Below are positions 44,314-56,094 of a stretch of DNA of 64,000 nt, one piece after another. The notes under the pieces are model-generated. The model made no database searches and was not told the origin of the DNA. It saw only the letters and a program-made list of their open reading frames with translations. Location of the stretch: contig JANTQA010000047.1 of the NCBI GenBank assembly GCA_027625915.1, positions 3,782,001 to 3,846,000 on the forward strand. The letters are read 5' to 3'. A program made the translations under genes and the position numbers. The stretch is from Anaeramoeba flamelloides. Lineage: Eukaryota > Metamonada > Anaeramoebidae. Position 1 is the first letter of the stretch. Each line of letters begins with the position of its first letter.

Positions 44314-45371
44314 TTATTTTTTTTTCTTTTTGTTCTTCTTTCTTTTATTGTTATTTTTTCTTTGGTTTTTGTTCGTTTTTTTATTGTTATTCTTTCTTCG
44401 GTTGTTATTCTTTTTTTTATTATTATTTTTATGTTTTTTGTTATATAGGTCTCTCTTTTTTTTATAGAATTTTAATTTCTCAAGCATTGCTTCGTTTTCT
44501 GGATGAAATTTGAGGCCAGCCTTAAGGGTTTTTATTGCGCCGTCATATTTTATGAGATTGCCTTGGCATATCGCCTTTCTATATAGTCCTTTAACGTTGT
44601 TTGGTTCAATTTTGAGGGCCTGGTCACAATGATCTAGGGCCTGGCTTTCTTCATTTTGCATGATTAATGTCATTGCTATATTTAAATGGAGTGTTTTCTT
44701 TAAGCCATTAACCTCATTTTTGTCTTCTTCTTCAAGTAGCTCAATTGGGATGTTGTTAATTAATTGTAAAGAGTTTTGATATTGTGTAGTTGCTTTTGAA
44801 TATGAATTCTTTTGAAATTCTTGATTTCCATTATCTTTAAGCACTACAGACTTTTCCTTGAGTGACCTCCAATCTTTGGAATCATCAATCGAGATTAGCT
44901 CTACTTCAAAAACTAAAGTGGAGTTTGCTGGGATTTTTTCTCCCATTGACTGGCTTCCCTGAGAAAACGAAAATTAATAATTATTGAAGAAAAAAGTAAC
45001 AAATATATATTGATCAAAAAGTTATTAGAAAAAAAAAAAATTCAGAAATATCGTTTGCAAAAAAAAAAAAAATTCAGAAAGATTCTTACATAACCATATT
45101 CTGGTTTTATTGTTAAGACAGCCATTTCACCAATTTTCATTGTTGGAATACCACGATCCCATCCTTTAATAACCTGCCCCTTTCCAACAACAAATTCAAA
45201 TGGTTCATTTCGATCTCGCGACGAATCAAATTTGACACCTTTTGAAGTATGGCCAACATAGTGTACCCTAACCTTTGAGAAAGGGCTTGGCTTTTTTCCA
45301 GTTCCTTCTTTGATAATCTTTTTGGTTATACCACCATCTTTGCTAATATCAAGAATATTTTCTGTAGACAT
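44314..45371 (-). CDS. FKBP-type peptidyl-prolyl isomerase with TPR domain, two exons
   Basis: Exons 45371-45090 and 44958-44314 are joined over a 131-nt GT-AG intron (GTAAGA, TTTTCTCAG); the junction EYGY-GSQS is exact for the family. The product has 308 residues. Residues 15-120 form the FKBP domain with the expected pocket: VHYVG, KFDSS, GQVIKGWD, YGYGS, IPANSTLVFEVEL. Residues 130-262 are three TPR repeats that keep the carboxylate-clamp positions (Lys and Asn in LKDNGNQEF, Asn in LNIA, Lys and Arg in VKGLYRKA), so binding to the C-terminal EEVD of Hsp90 or Hsp70 is likely, as for FKBP51/52. The last 45 residues are an almost pure Lys/Asn/Arg tail, unusual for the family. One FKBP domain instead of the two of animal FKBP52. 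Confidence 0.93.
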
Positions 45372-45559
45372 TTTTGATTGTGTTTTTTTTGAAATAAAGC
45401 AAAAAAATGATTTCTTCGAAAATATTTGAGAATATTTTTAAATTTATTTAAAGCGAGAATTCATTTCTCAAAATTGAACTTCCAATCATTGCTGTGCACT
45501 CCCTAGACAGTAAAAATTAATTCTTGATTTAATTATTTTCTCAAAGTCACGTTTTTGGT

Positions 45560-45718
45560 TTATGAATGTTTGTATTTCTTATTTGTGTCCTTAAAAATAT
45601 CAATTCCAGCATTATTTGTAAACTTTTTGATTAAATCTGGGATTCTACTCAAAGAAAACAATGTATTTACAACGGTCAAACTTTTCAAAACTCTGAGAGC
45701 AAAAGAATTTTTGATCAT
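45560..45718 (-). CDS. Possible small gene or orphan exon
   Basis: ATG to TAA, 52 residues: begins MIKNSFALRVLKSLTVVNTL and continues RIPDLIKKFTNNAGIDIFKD. GC content is higher than the flanks. It lies 190 nt upstream of the FKBP start on the same strand. No family recognised; could equally be a relic within the repeat-rich region. Confidence 0.3.
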   Translation of the reverse strand: MIKNSFALRVLKSLTVVNTLFSLSRIPDLIKKFTNNAGIDIFKDTNKKYKHS

Positions 45719-45939
45719 GGATTATTAATTTTAAATTATGATTGATTTTGTGTTGAAAAACTATTACAATTTCAACGCAAAGATGGCAGTTTGAAAATCA
45801 TCCTCTATTCTCTCAGAATTGTTAGTTAATAATACACCTCACATTAAAAGAATAGACCAGTTCCTAAAGCCATCTTATCTCTTAATAATTGAGTTATTAT
45901 GATAAAAAGCATTAAAGAAAAGCAAAAAAAAATTTAGGT

Positions 45940-46200
45940 ACTTTTAATTAGAAACTAATACAAAATAAAAACCAATCAATAGGATCTAACTTATCTTCGA
46001 TAAAATCAACAAGGGAAAATGAGGAAATTTTGGGAAAAAATCAAAGAGTTAAACTCAATTTCCAATGTAATCCGTTTGAATATATAATTTAGAATTCAAC
46101 TGACTTCGTTTTGAGTGTTTCCATCTTGTGTAATTTATGAGATCTCGAAGAGTTTATTTTTTTACCATTTTTGCAAATGAGTTAATTTTACAAAAGAATA
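45940..46200. repeat. Dispersed repeat shared with 63770-64000
   Basis: Direct similarity in several blocks: AAAATCAACAA, CAATTTCCAAT, TTTGAATATATAATTT, GAGATTTAT-like, and a T-run followed by TTACC/TTA. Moderately diverged. Confidence 0.6.
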
Positions 46201-46895
46201 AATAATATCCTTACTGTGTCGATTATAGATAGACAAAACAAATACAAACTGCTTGAAATCTACTTAAAGTGATTATTTACTGCAAGAAAACAATTTGTTT
46301 CAAATTGAAGAAAATAAAGCATTCAGAAATATGGCATTTGAAAATGAATTTATTTTTATTAACAATCTGGATTTTTGGTAATTATATACTTTTCAACAAT
46401 TTTTTGTTAAATGAATTTTTTTGTTTCAAGAGATCCGATTAATTTTTTTTTTTTTGTTAATCGATTATTTTTAAATCAAAAAGCTTTTAATACTTCTTTT
46501 TGACAAATGCTTTTTTCAACCTTTGATCATTGAAAAGTTTTTTTTTTTTGTTATTGGTATTTTTCGAATTGAGAATGTTGTAAAATTTATCTTTTTTTGT
46601 GATTTTTGTGATAAATTCATTTATTTTTTTTTTTGTTATTTGTTTTGAATTTTTTGTCTTTGAAATCCTTTCATTAACTTGTTTTTTTTAGATCTGACAA
46701 TTTTTTCAATTAACTTTAATCCCAATTTTAAAAAATCCTTTTTAGTATTAAGCCACTCCTTGAGTATGGAGCAATTTCATCACATGAAACCAGATGCTTA
46801 AGCTCTCAATACTGTTTGGGGAATTTTTAATCCATACTCTAATCAATCAAAAAAGGATCAAAAAATACAATTTATTTTTTTAACAATTCGTGATA

Positions 46896-47315
46896 TCACA
46901 TGTATAAAAAGTGATTTCTTACTATTAAAAATTTTTTACGAAAATTTATCATTTTTCCAAAAACTATCACAACTTTTCTAATGCTTTTATGTGAGGCCCA
47001 ATGGGTGATTTTTTTTGTCAGCGGACTTGGGGATTCTAAGAGCTATAAATTCGATTTAATAATAGAATAAAAATGTTTGAGGTTGAAACGATATTCCAAA
47101 ATCAAAAATAATTTTCAGAAATCAAAAAACAAAAACAACCCCAAAAGATTTTTATTCTTTCGTTATATTGTTTTTTTTGCTATTAGAAACCTCATATTTG
47201 TTAACAAGAAACCTTCACCATCAGAGCGCATGGGAAAAGTTTTATAGTTTTTGGTAAAATGACAAATCTTCATAAAAAATTTTTAATATTAAGAAATCAC
47301 TTTTTGCATATGTGA
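46896..47315. mobile_element. 420-bp TIR element
   Basis: TCACATGTATAAAAAGTGAT at the left and ATCACTTTTTGCATATGTGA at the right are inverse with few changes, and the arms continue about 100 bp (TTCTTACTATTAAAAATTTT; ACTATCACAACTTTTC pairs with GAAAAGTTTTATAGTTT). The centre, near 47000-47050, is GC-richer. No sibling in the window. Confidence 0.8.
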
Positions 47316-47482
47316 TTAAGGGACTAATCTCTATAAAATTGTTTACATAAATTTAATAGGGATAGAGAAAATTTTTTACCAAATACTTAGATTTGAAAAC
47401 CCCTATTTATTTTCAATATTAAACATGTTTCTAGATCAGGAATCCTTATTTAGATATTGGTACAAAAAAATAATGAAGACTA

Positions 47483-47962
47483 AAGTGATCAAAATAATGT
47501 GTGCCCAACGACTATAATCCCTTTTTCAAAATATTATCTGTGCTTTTTTTTTATTATTGTACCAAAGCAACATCCAATCTACCAAACAAATAGTATACCT
47601 AAGTTCAAATCAATTTTGAAAGTAAAGGTCTGGTTATTTTAAGTAAAATTTAAATTATTCATGCAAATAGTCTAAAATTTTTCATAATATTATCAATTTT
47701 TTTGAAATTTTTTGTTTATTTGATAATAAAAATTTTCATAAAAATTTACTCTATTTTTTGAGATAAATTTTCAAATTTGATCCTTCATTTTTAGAATTTC
47801 TTTTTAAATAATAGAACTTTAAGAAACCAATATCATATTTATTTAGGAATTATTATCAGTTTCTTTTTTTGGTTAATGTATAATTTTTCTATAACATAAA
47901 AATAGGTTTTTTATTTTGAAACACACATTAAATTTTTTTTACACGCTTTATTTTAACTACAG
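47483..47962 (+). mobile_element. MITE TA-A, copy 3 (480 bp)
   Basis: TA flanks (47481-47482, 47963-47964). Left AAGTGATCAAAATAATGTGT, right ACGCTTTATTTTAACTACAG. Interior matches 13564-14040 closely, including AGTATACCTAAGTTCAAATC. Confidence 0.85.
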
Positions 47963-48726
47963 TAGTGCCTTCAGGTACAAAAAATCTTTTTTTATATTTT
48001 TATTAGAGTTGAAAAAAAAAGATCATGCATTATTACGACCTACCCTTTTCCAGTGTTCTGATATTTTTTGATTGCTTGTGTTGATTCTTTTCTACCACCT
48101 AAGTGTAATCTTAAAGTCTATGCGAAAATTCCTAAGAACTCTAATCTTGTTTTTTTTTTTTTTTTCAAATTCAACTGGGAACTTATTCCCACAAAAATTT
48201 GTTGAACTAGATATTTAACTTGGTTTCTCAACTTTAGAGACATGAATATTTTAGAAAAAAATATTCATTTTTTTAAATTAATTTTCAGTTAACAGTTTTG
48301 AATCTTTTAGTTTTGTCTGAATTTTATCATCCAAAAACAAATAGAAAAAATTGCAAATTATTTTTATTATTATGAAATTGATATTTTTAGTAATTTATTC
48401 AGGTTTTGAACCGACAAAAAAAAATAGAAATCTTTATCTTAGATTAAAAATATAAGAAAAGAAAATAATTATTTGAGGGGCTAAAATCTATCAGATCCCT
48501 CTGAAAAAAAAAGAAGACAACAAGAGAAAAAATAAAAAATAGGAAAAAATTAATTTCAAATTTCGATTCAACAATATTACTTGGTGTAAAACTAGATCGG
48601 TCTCAAAGAATATAACCCCAAAATGATCAAAAATTATATTAAAATGGAAAAAGTATACCAACCTAATAGAAAATTAATAAAGAAAAGAAAAAAAGTAAAA
48701 CAAATGATAATAGAATTAACAGTATA

Positions 48727-49313
48727 AGGTATTTCCAAAAAAGTGGGGTATTTTTTTTTATATTTCATACAAAATCATATTTGTTAGTGAAAGTATTCAT
48801 TAATTGACAGTACCAAATTAAGTTTAATATTAATATCAATTGAATAAATGACTAAGGTATTTATTTTAAAAAATTGTTCTTTGAAATATTTCCCAATATA
48901 TGAAAAAAACAAAAATAACACTTTTTTTGGTAAAAACAATGTACAACCAATTTCAATAAAAAACTGGTAATATGAAAAGGGTACAAATGATTTTTTAAAT
49001 AATAAAATGCAGTTATATGTTGTCAATTCGATTTGAAATTTTGTTGAGATTACACAAGTTTTGAAAACGATTTTTTCAAACGAAAAGAAAATAATAAACA
49101 CCAATTTTTGCCCCTTAAAAATATCGGATAAAATCGAGATCAGAAATTTTAATATATTATATTTATGTAATACAATATTAAGAAACAAATTGAATTATTA
49201 TCAAGAATCGATAAATGGTATTTAATGATTTTGGTTATTTAAATACTCTTTTGAAGATTGAGTTTAAAAGATATATTTTAAAATAAATTTGCCCCACTTT
49301 ATTGGAAATAGCT
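48727..49313 (-). mobile_element. TIR element TA-E, copy 1 (587 bp)
   Basis: AGGTATTTCCAAAAAAGTGG and its inverse (CCACTTTATTGGAAATAGCT), with TA at 48725-48726 and 49314-49315. A 134-residue minus-strand frame inside is partly shared with copy 2: LFKKSF, QFFIEI and INIKLNLV align in the same order. Either the pair preserves a worn coding region or this is simple DNA similarity. Confidence 0.8.
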
Positions 49314-49794
49314 TATAAAAAAAAATGATAAGATATAAAATACCCTTGATACTGTATTTAAAAGAGAAAAAATCCAATGATATATAAAATCTATGAAAAA
49401 GTAGTTTTTTAAGCATTTTGGTTAAATTTATCTATTTTAAATAAAAAATCGAATAAACAAAATGTGATAAAAAATATCCTGAAAAAGATATATAAATTAT
49501 ATGAACCATTACAAAGAGTGTTCTAAAACTGGATTCAAAAGTTTATGAATTGAATTGAAAATTTATTAAAGTCAGATTTAGATTTTAAGTATAAAACGTC
49601 GACAGTGTGTAGCATTAAATTCAAGACTAATTTCAATCAACAATACCCCCATCAAGAATTTTCTTGAAAAGTGCTAGTTTTTGAATAATAAAGGGTGTAT
49701 TACCATTATCATTTTTTTTTCTTATACAAATAGATTTTTCAAAGAAATAGATATTATTTTGTGATCAATATTTATTTTTTTAGTCTCTTTTTTA

Positions 49795-50004
49795 CTATTT
49801 GTTTCAAAATAAAAGGATCAAAATTTTCATTCAACTTCCCAAAAAAAAAACATTTCTTAATCATATAATTCTTACAAACCAGCTTAAATTATTTATTTTC
49901 CATTAGAGGATTGAGACCTTTTATGATTTATTTTAATTCTTTGGTGTGTGTTTTTTTCAGAAAGTTGAATGAAAATTCAGATTTTGTTATTTTGCAATTA
50001 ACAG
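49795..50004. mobile_element. MITE TA-B, copy 3 (210 bp)
   Basis: TA flanks (49793-49794, 50005-50006). CTATTTGTTTCAAAATAAAA with CAAAATTTTCATTCAACTT, and the inverse at the right ending TTGCAATTAACAG. Confidence 0.85.
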
Positions 50005-51137
50005 TATATTATTAATTGATTGAAAATAAGTTCCCCAAGTAAAACTCCGATTCCAGAATTAAAAAAAGAACAATCTTTTGAAAATTTTCACGCTTATAAA
50101 GATCAAATACCTGTAAAGAAAAGAAGATTACAAGTAAAAAAAAATGCCAAATTCTATCAATTTTGAATCATAATAACATACAAACCCACTCCAATTTTAA
50201 ACACACTTAAAATTTATCTTAAATTTTTAAAATTAGTTATTTTTTTTATTCTTCATTTATAATTTTTTCTTCGTTTTTTTTTTTTTTTCAGATTATTTAT
50301 TATAACCCTATTATCGAAAACAAAACCTAAATTTATAATACTAATTATGAATTTTTCTAGTCTTATATCTTTTCACAATTGAAATCGTAGTTAAAAATCG
50401 TTCACTTCAAAATAAATTCTTTTATAGCCAAAGTAACTTCTTATACTTGTTCTTTATTAATAAAATTAATCAAATCTAAAAAAAAAAATCTCAAATTGGG
50501 TTAAATTGTACGATGGTAGGACTCCTGACAATTTTTCAGATATTCTTTCATGACTTTTTCACTCATTAATTAAGATATCTAAAACAAAAATTCACGAAAC
50601 TCTATTAATTCCTATTCCTAAATTATTTATCAAATTTTATATGAATGTAAAAATCATCGAAGCTAAAAAATCTAAAAATATCACTTTTCCTAATGTTTGA
50701 AATGAAAATCAAAATTTGGATTTATGAATAGGCTTAAATTTTGATTTAATTTGAAGTTTTGGTTTTCTATTTTGGTCCCAATATTCAGTCTAATTTTTCG
50801 ATTTGAGTTTTTAAAATGAAACAAAAAAGACACTAAAAATTATTTAAACAAAGAAAACTTTTACTACTTTATCCACATTTAGAATATATCTGACAATTTT
50901 TTTCCAAATTAATTCCTGACTAGTCTTTTGAATCAATTAAAGCCAGAGGCTTTAAACATTGCTTATAATATTGATCTAATTCATATTCTAAACCACATTA
51001 TTCCAAATTTTTTACATATTTAGTTTGTCACATGAGAGAAAGAATTATTAAAATGTCAAAATTGTAATAATTTTTATTTGAAAAATAAAAATAAATTGAG
51101 ATAAATGATAAATGATCATTCTACATTACAAATAGGT

Positions 51138-51926
51138 TTAACAACATGTACCATTATTCTTTTCCTTGTCCTTATTATCACAAATGACATTTTTAATTGG
51201 ATCTGTAATTCTAAGCGTTTGAACGGAATCATTTGAATCTTTTTTTCTTGGCAACTTATTATTTTTTTTTGCCTCAAAATATAAATTATGGATGATATCT
51301 TCAAAGCTTTTCTTGACATTTATTGCAGTTTTTGCAGAAACCTCAAAGAAATTCATTTTATGCTCCTTTGCAAATTCTTTCGCCTCTTCGGTATTGACTT
51401 GTCTTTCTTCTTCTAAATCTATTTTGTTTCCAATCATAAGATACAAATTATCAATACAATACTGGTCTGTTTCTTTCATCCAATTCTGGATTTTCATAAA
51501 AGAAGAGTGTTGAGTAATGTCATAAACATAAATCACAGCATCGCTTCCGCTAAAGGTTAGTCTTGAAGTGGCACGAAACCTTTCCTGTCCTGCGGAATCC
51601 CACAATTGGACACCTACAATATGATCGCCAACCTTCAGTGTTTTAAAAATCAAATCTAATCCAAGAGTCGGCATTCTTTTCTCTTGGAAACAGTGATGAT
51701 AGTATTGCATTAACAAACTTGTTTTTCCAACCGAGCTTTCACCAACAATAATAATTTTGAAGAGATAGTCACACTCTTCTTCTGTATAGTTTTCAACTTC
51801 TTGGTTTGTTTTTTGTTCTTCTTGATTCGATCCATAATTGTAATTATTTTCTTCTTTCAAGTAGTCTTCATTTTCTCCAGTCCAAAAATATTCGCTTTCT
51901 TCGTCTTTTATAGAATCACTTTCCAT
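51138..51926 (-). CDS. Rab-family GTPase with acidic N-terminal extension
   Basis: Single exon, 262 residues. The first 53 residues are an acidic, low-complexity extension not found in ordinary Rabs. The GTPase core follows: FKIIIVGESSVGKTSLL (P-loop 62-69), PTLGLD switch I, WDSAGQERF (109-117), VYDIT, GNKIDL (166-171), FFEVSAK (193-199), and a hydrophilic tail ending in CC for double geranylgeranylation. Rabs regulate vesicle targeting on membranes; switch I has TLG instead of TIG and G3 has Ser for Thr (DSAGQ), so the subfamily is uncertain, loosely Rab1/8/18-like. A later start is possible because all conserved blocks lie after residue 54, but the upstream Met at 51926 follows a normal T-rich then A-rich leader. 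Confidence 0.92.
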   Translation of the reverse strand: MESDSIKDEESEYFWTGENEDYLKEENNYNYGSNQEEQKTNQEVENYTEEECDYLFKIIIVGESSVGKTSLLMQYYHHCFQEKRMPTLGLDLIFKTLKVGDHIVGVQLWDSAGQERFRATSRLTFSGSDAVIYVYDITQHSSFMKIQNWMKETDQYCIDNLYLMIGNKIDLEEERQVNTEEAKEFAKEHKMNFFEVSAKTAINVKKSFEDIIHNLYFEAKKNNKLPRKKDSNDSVQTLRITDPIKNVICDNKDKEKNNGTCC

Positions 51927-52264
51927 TTTTTATTTGTGGGTTTTACTTTGAATCAAAAAAAAAAAAATGTTCTTTAAAAAAATGACAATACAAACCCTGC
52001 TAAATTTATAAATCCAATAGCTTGTGTAAAATATTGTGTTTTTATTCAAAAATAAAAATGAGACGAAAAAAATGTGTGATATTTTTTTTGTTAAGATTTT
52101 TAAAAATTTTTCAAGTTTAAATTAATAAAAATTATCAAAATCACTTGAATTTTTAAAAAGTTTAGATGAATTTAAAATGTGGTACAGAATCTTTTAAAAT
52201 GGATGGTATCTTTTTTGGATTTCTTGCTCTTGTCAAAATTCTACATGTTGAAAAGTCTAATCCC

Positions 52265-52640
52265 TTTTTCATAATTATAAGTGTATTACTTTATAATAGT
52301 AGACCTAACCATTAACTGATCCTAGAAACAGAGAATAAAAAATTCGAAAATATGATAACTTTTCTTAAAGTTCAATTATTTAAAAAGAAATTCGAAATAT
52401 TAAGAATCAAATTGTAAAACTTATCTCAAAAAATAGGGTATATTTTTCCATGAACTTTTTTTATCGTCAAAAATCTTTTTTCAATTTCGATCAGAATTGA
52501 AAAAATTTTAAAGTATTTTGAACAAATTGCATTCCTAATTTAAAAATTACTAAAAATATCATGGAGTTTTGTTAAAAAGTTGATTTGAACAAAGTTACAC
52601 AATTTTGTGGTGAATTAGATGTTACATTATAAGACGAATG
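52265..52640 (-). mobile_element. MITE TA-A, heavily decayed copy
   Basis: In reverse orientation it keeps AAAGTTCAATTATTTAAAAA, GAATCAAATTG, ATCTCAAAAAATAG, and TTGATTTGAAC, in the same order as 57526-58001. Termini cannot be placed. Confidence 0.6.
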
Positions 52641-52720
52641 AAAAAACCACAGATCTTATTTAAAAAAAAAATTTTGCCCTTTTGTACCGTTTTTTTTTTG
52701 ATCATTGAAATTTTAATTTA

Positions 52721-53136
52721 CTGTTGTGGAAAAAAAGTGAAACTTGAAAAAAAGTGAAACATAGTTTTTAATTGGGAACATTACTGAAAAATCAAAGTAA
52801 GATCAATGAAAAAAAGAATAAATAAATAAATAAAGATAAAATGAAGTATTCGCCACAATAACAGTTTTTTTAACTACTATCTTTTAGTTTGGGTTTTACT
52901 TTGATTGATCAATTATTAAAAATTTGTTCAAAAAATTGACTATTTTTGAGATCTCCAAAACCACACCAATAATTTCGATAAATCAAGTAGATTAAATTGT
53001 ATTTGCTGGGTTTATTGAAAATAATATAATGGGTTATTATTTGAAGTTAATTGGATTCTTCTTTTTATTGATTTTACTTTGAATTTTCAGTAAGGTTCCC
53101 AATTAAAAACTATGTTTCACTTTTTTTCCACAACAG
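52721..53136. mobile_element. MITE TTA-1, well-preserved copy (416 bp)
   Basis: CTGTTGTGGAAAAAAAGTGA and its exact inverse at 53117-53136 form the ends, with TTA directly outside both (52718-52720, 53137-53139). The AGTGAAAC unit is doubled at the left. AATAAATAAATAAAGAT and ATGAAGTATTC recur in the worn copy at 488-897. Confidence 0.88.
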
Positions 53137-53195
53137 TTAATCAAGATCATTCAAGGGGATTCTCTTTCAAATAAAATAATTGATTTTTGATTGTA

Positions 53196-53298
53196 ATGGA
53201 TGATAAAAAGTTAATGGAAGATAACCTTTTAGGAGAATTCATATCTGGTAAATCACGACTTTCCGATATGTCACTTAATATTACATCATTATTATTTT
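53196..53298 (+). CDS. Possible first exon of an unassembled gene
   Basis: An ATG opens 34 codons (MDDKKLMEDNLLGEFISGKS then RLSDMSLNITSLLF) that end in phase 1 at a GTGAGT donor (53299-53304). Composition is clearly coding-like. No downstream exon could be fixed: the nearest good acceptors give an immediate stop or lead into the 53519-53725 frame, which is doubtful. Without splicing the frame would end 10 codons later. The start lies 60 bp right of the TTA-1 element. Confidence 0.35.
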
Positions 53299-53799
53299 GT
53301 GAGTACTGGAGAAAAACTCTATTCTTATAACGATGAAAAAATTAACAAAAAAAACTATTTCGGATTTTTCGATTTTTCATTTCAAATTTTCAGAGAAAAT
53401 TTTATTATTTAAAAATATTATGGAATATCAAGATTAATAATCAAATACCTTAATCTTTATTTGATAAAATTAAAATTTACTAAACCTATGAATACAAGTT
53501 TTTAAATTAAGATTTAAAATGAAAATTATTAAAAATAATGCTAATTTTCATTTCAAAAAAGATTCAGTTTTAAAGTGTAGTATTTCGTTCAAGAACATTT
53601 TTCTTTACACTATCTTGGGGGGGTTAAATAAAAAGAAAATAAAAATTCAAAAAAAAAGTCTAATAAAATGTTTTACACCCCACTTTACATTCATATTAAC
53701 TTTTCAAAAAATAATTCGATTTTAATCACTTTTAAACGGTTATATATTGAATTCTTAATAACCACAATAATAAAATAAACTAGGATTTATGATAATATA

Positions 53800-54377
53800 A
53801 GGTATTTCCAAAAAAAGTGAAGTAATTATTTCAACATTTGAGAAAAATAATTATTACTAGTGGGGGGTATTCATTAATTGTATATACTAAATTAAGTTTA
53901 ATATTAATACCAATTAGTTCAACTACTATGGTATTTATTTCAAAATATGGTTGGAGAAATATTGTCAAAAAATGAAAAAAAAATAACACTGTTTTTGAAG
54001 AAAACAATATATTGCAAATTTCAATAAAAAATTGGAAATCTGGAAACGGCGCAAATGATTTTTTAAACAACCAAATGTATTTCATGTTTTAAATTCTATT
54101 TGAAATTTTTTTAGGATTGAAAAAGTTATGATAACAATTTTTTTGATCAAAAAGAAAATAATCAACACCAATTTTCACCTAAAAAATATTAGATAAAATC
54201 AAGATCATAAAATTTAATATATTTTATTTATGCAATACAATACTAAGAGAAAAATTGAATTATTACCAAGTATCGATAAATTGTTTTTAATAATTTTGAT
54301 TTTTAAATACTTTTTTGGATAGTGGGTTTAATAAATATATTTTAAAATAAATTTGCCCCACTTTCTTGGAAATAGCT
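53800..54377 (-). mobile_element. TIR element TA-E, copy 2 (578 bp)
   Basis: AGGTATTTCCAAAAAAAGTG and inverse end TTGGAAATAGCT, with TA at the left and a changed GA at the right. Aligns along its length with 48727-49313 (GTATTCATTAATTG, AAATTAAGTTTAATATTAAT). Confidence 0.78.
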
Positions 54378-54837
54378 GATGTCTAACAGTATTATTCTCT
54401 TCTGAATAAATTTGTCTATTTTTCTCAAAAGAGTTAATATTCTTAATTTTCATTCCCCAAGTTATATATTTAGTTATAATATTTTTAGCATAGTCGGTGG
54501 ATTAAGATGTTTTTGAGTTCATTTTTAAAAAAAAAAAAATGATATCTGAAATTCTAATCTGATGATTAATTCTCAGTTTATATATATATATATAAACATG
54601 TGAATATGTTGTTTTTTATTGATTTTTATCATTATTATTTGGTTACAATCTTAAATAAAATTATAAAATGTACAAAAGGAGAGAAAAGTGAGCTTTTTTT
54701 AATTTATTTATTTATTTATTATGAGAAAGGAGTAATCAAAGAAAATTTACTCAAATAAATAAAAAAAGAGAAGAAGAAAATAAACTTTTTATTATTATTT
54801 ACATTTGGGAATATTAGAAAAAAAAACATGCACTGTT

Positions 54838-54860
54838 TTTTTTTTTTTTTTTTTTTTTTT
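54838..54860. repeat. T homopolymer run
   Basis: A run of about 23 T, one of the longest in the window and a likely site of length error. Confidence 0.85.
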
Positions 54861-56094
54861 CTATAAACGTGTTAAAGATTAATTTGTCCAAGCTAAACAA
54901 TTCCGATTTGTTTTTTATTTCTTTTATTCATACTTTTTGTGGTATCATTGGTCGTTGTCTCTGCTTGTTGGGTTTTTTTTTATCACACAATGAAGATAAC
55001 TATTTTGAGCCCTTATCAAACAATTTAAAGAATGTGTGACAATGATATATATGTGGATAGGTGTTACAATATTAAAAGTTCTATATATTTATTTAGAATA
55101 TTACCAAAACATCCAGAATTAATCTCTGAAGTATCCAATCATTTAATTTCTTGAATTATACTTTGATATGTATTTTTTTGAATTAAATTAGTTTAAATTA
55201 TCTTATGTAAATTTTTGATTATAAACATTTAACAATATAATCTTCTATTCCATAGGAACTGTTTTTTTTTTTTATTATTATAATTATATTGGGATAGATT
55301 TTTCACGGGGGTGATAATAAATTATTATCTGGTTTAATTAGTGATTATATTCATTATCGCTGCCTTCACAATAATTCAACAAAAATATTACAATCGTCAT
55401 TAATCTAGATTTCTCAAAAAAAAAAAATCAATTAGTATAATCTACAAAATCCAAAAAATAAGCAAAATTACAACAAAAAAAAAACATTATTTTGAGTTCA
55501 CATTACAAAAAATTGATTGATTTTTACAAAGGATTGGGACTTTTAACATTTTTTCCCTTTTAATAAATTTACAACGTTTTTACACCTGTTGTGAATTGTC
55601 TTTAAGTGTTTGGAAGTAATAAAAACATACAGACACCAAAAATAATTATTTTTTGAAGTAAAAAAACAAAATATTTTTATTTAAGAAGTGTAAATAACAC
55701 TCTAGTTGCACTTATACTTAAATTTCCTCTCAGAAATTTAAGTGGAAATCATACATTTCACAATTGTTGAGTAATGAAAATAGTTTCAAACTATCACAGT
55801 TTAAAATTTAATCATTAAGTTTTATTTCTTTAAATTTATTGTGGAAAAATAATCTATTTTTTTTTTTTTTTTCATAGGAAGGGCATACTTATAAAAAATT
55901 ATCAATATTTTCTATAATTTCCTTTTGTTTACATTTGAAATATAAAGGGTAAAATTTATTTGAATTTTTATTGATTACATAGTAATACATATTTAAACAT
56001 TTCGGGAATGTTCTGAATTCCAGAATTGTTGAGTTTGAGGGATAACTCAAATATTTTTGAGTTTTAAATAAATAATTTTGAGATATTATTGTTT

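Larger units (their letters stand above)
45372..51137. other. 5.8-kb region between the FKBP and Rab genes
   Basis: Upstream of FKBP and downstream of the Rab. Holds a small minus open frame (45560-45718), a repeat shared with the right edge of the window (45940-46200), and TIR elements at 46896, 47483, 48727 and 49795. A short GC-rich minus stretch at 48035-48112 (RLHLGGRKESTQAIKKYQN) ends at a GTAGGT donor-like site but stands alone. From 50.0 to 51.1 kb nothing nameable. Confidence 0.6.

Noticed and set aside
48035-48112. Minus run RLHLGGRKESTQAIKKYQN ending at a GTAGGT donor
   Set aside because: Looks coding, but no partner exon and a stop immediately upstream; mentioned in the intergenic entry only.
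54892-54990. Minus run QQAETTTNDTTKSMNKRNKK
   Set aside because: Coding-like but less than 35 codons with no acceptor or start that fits.
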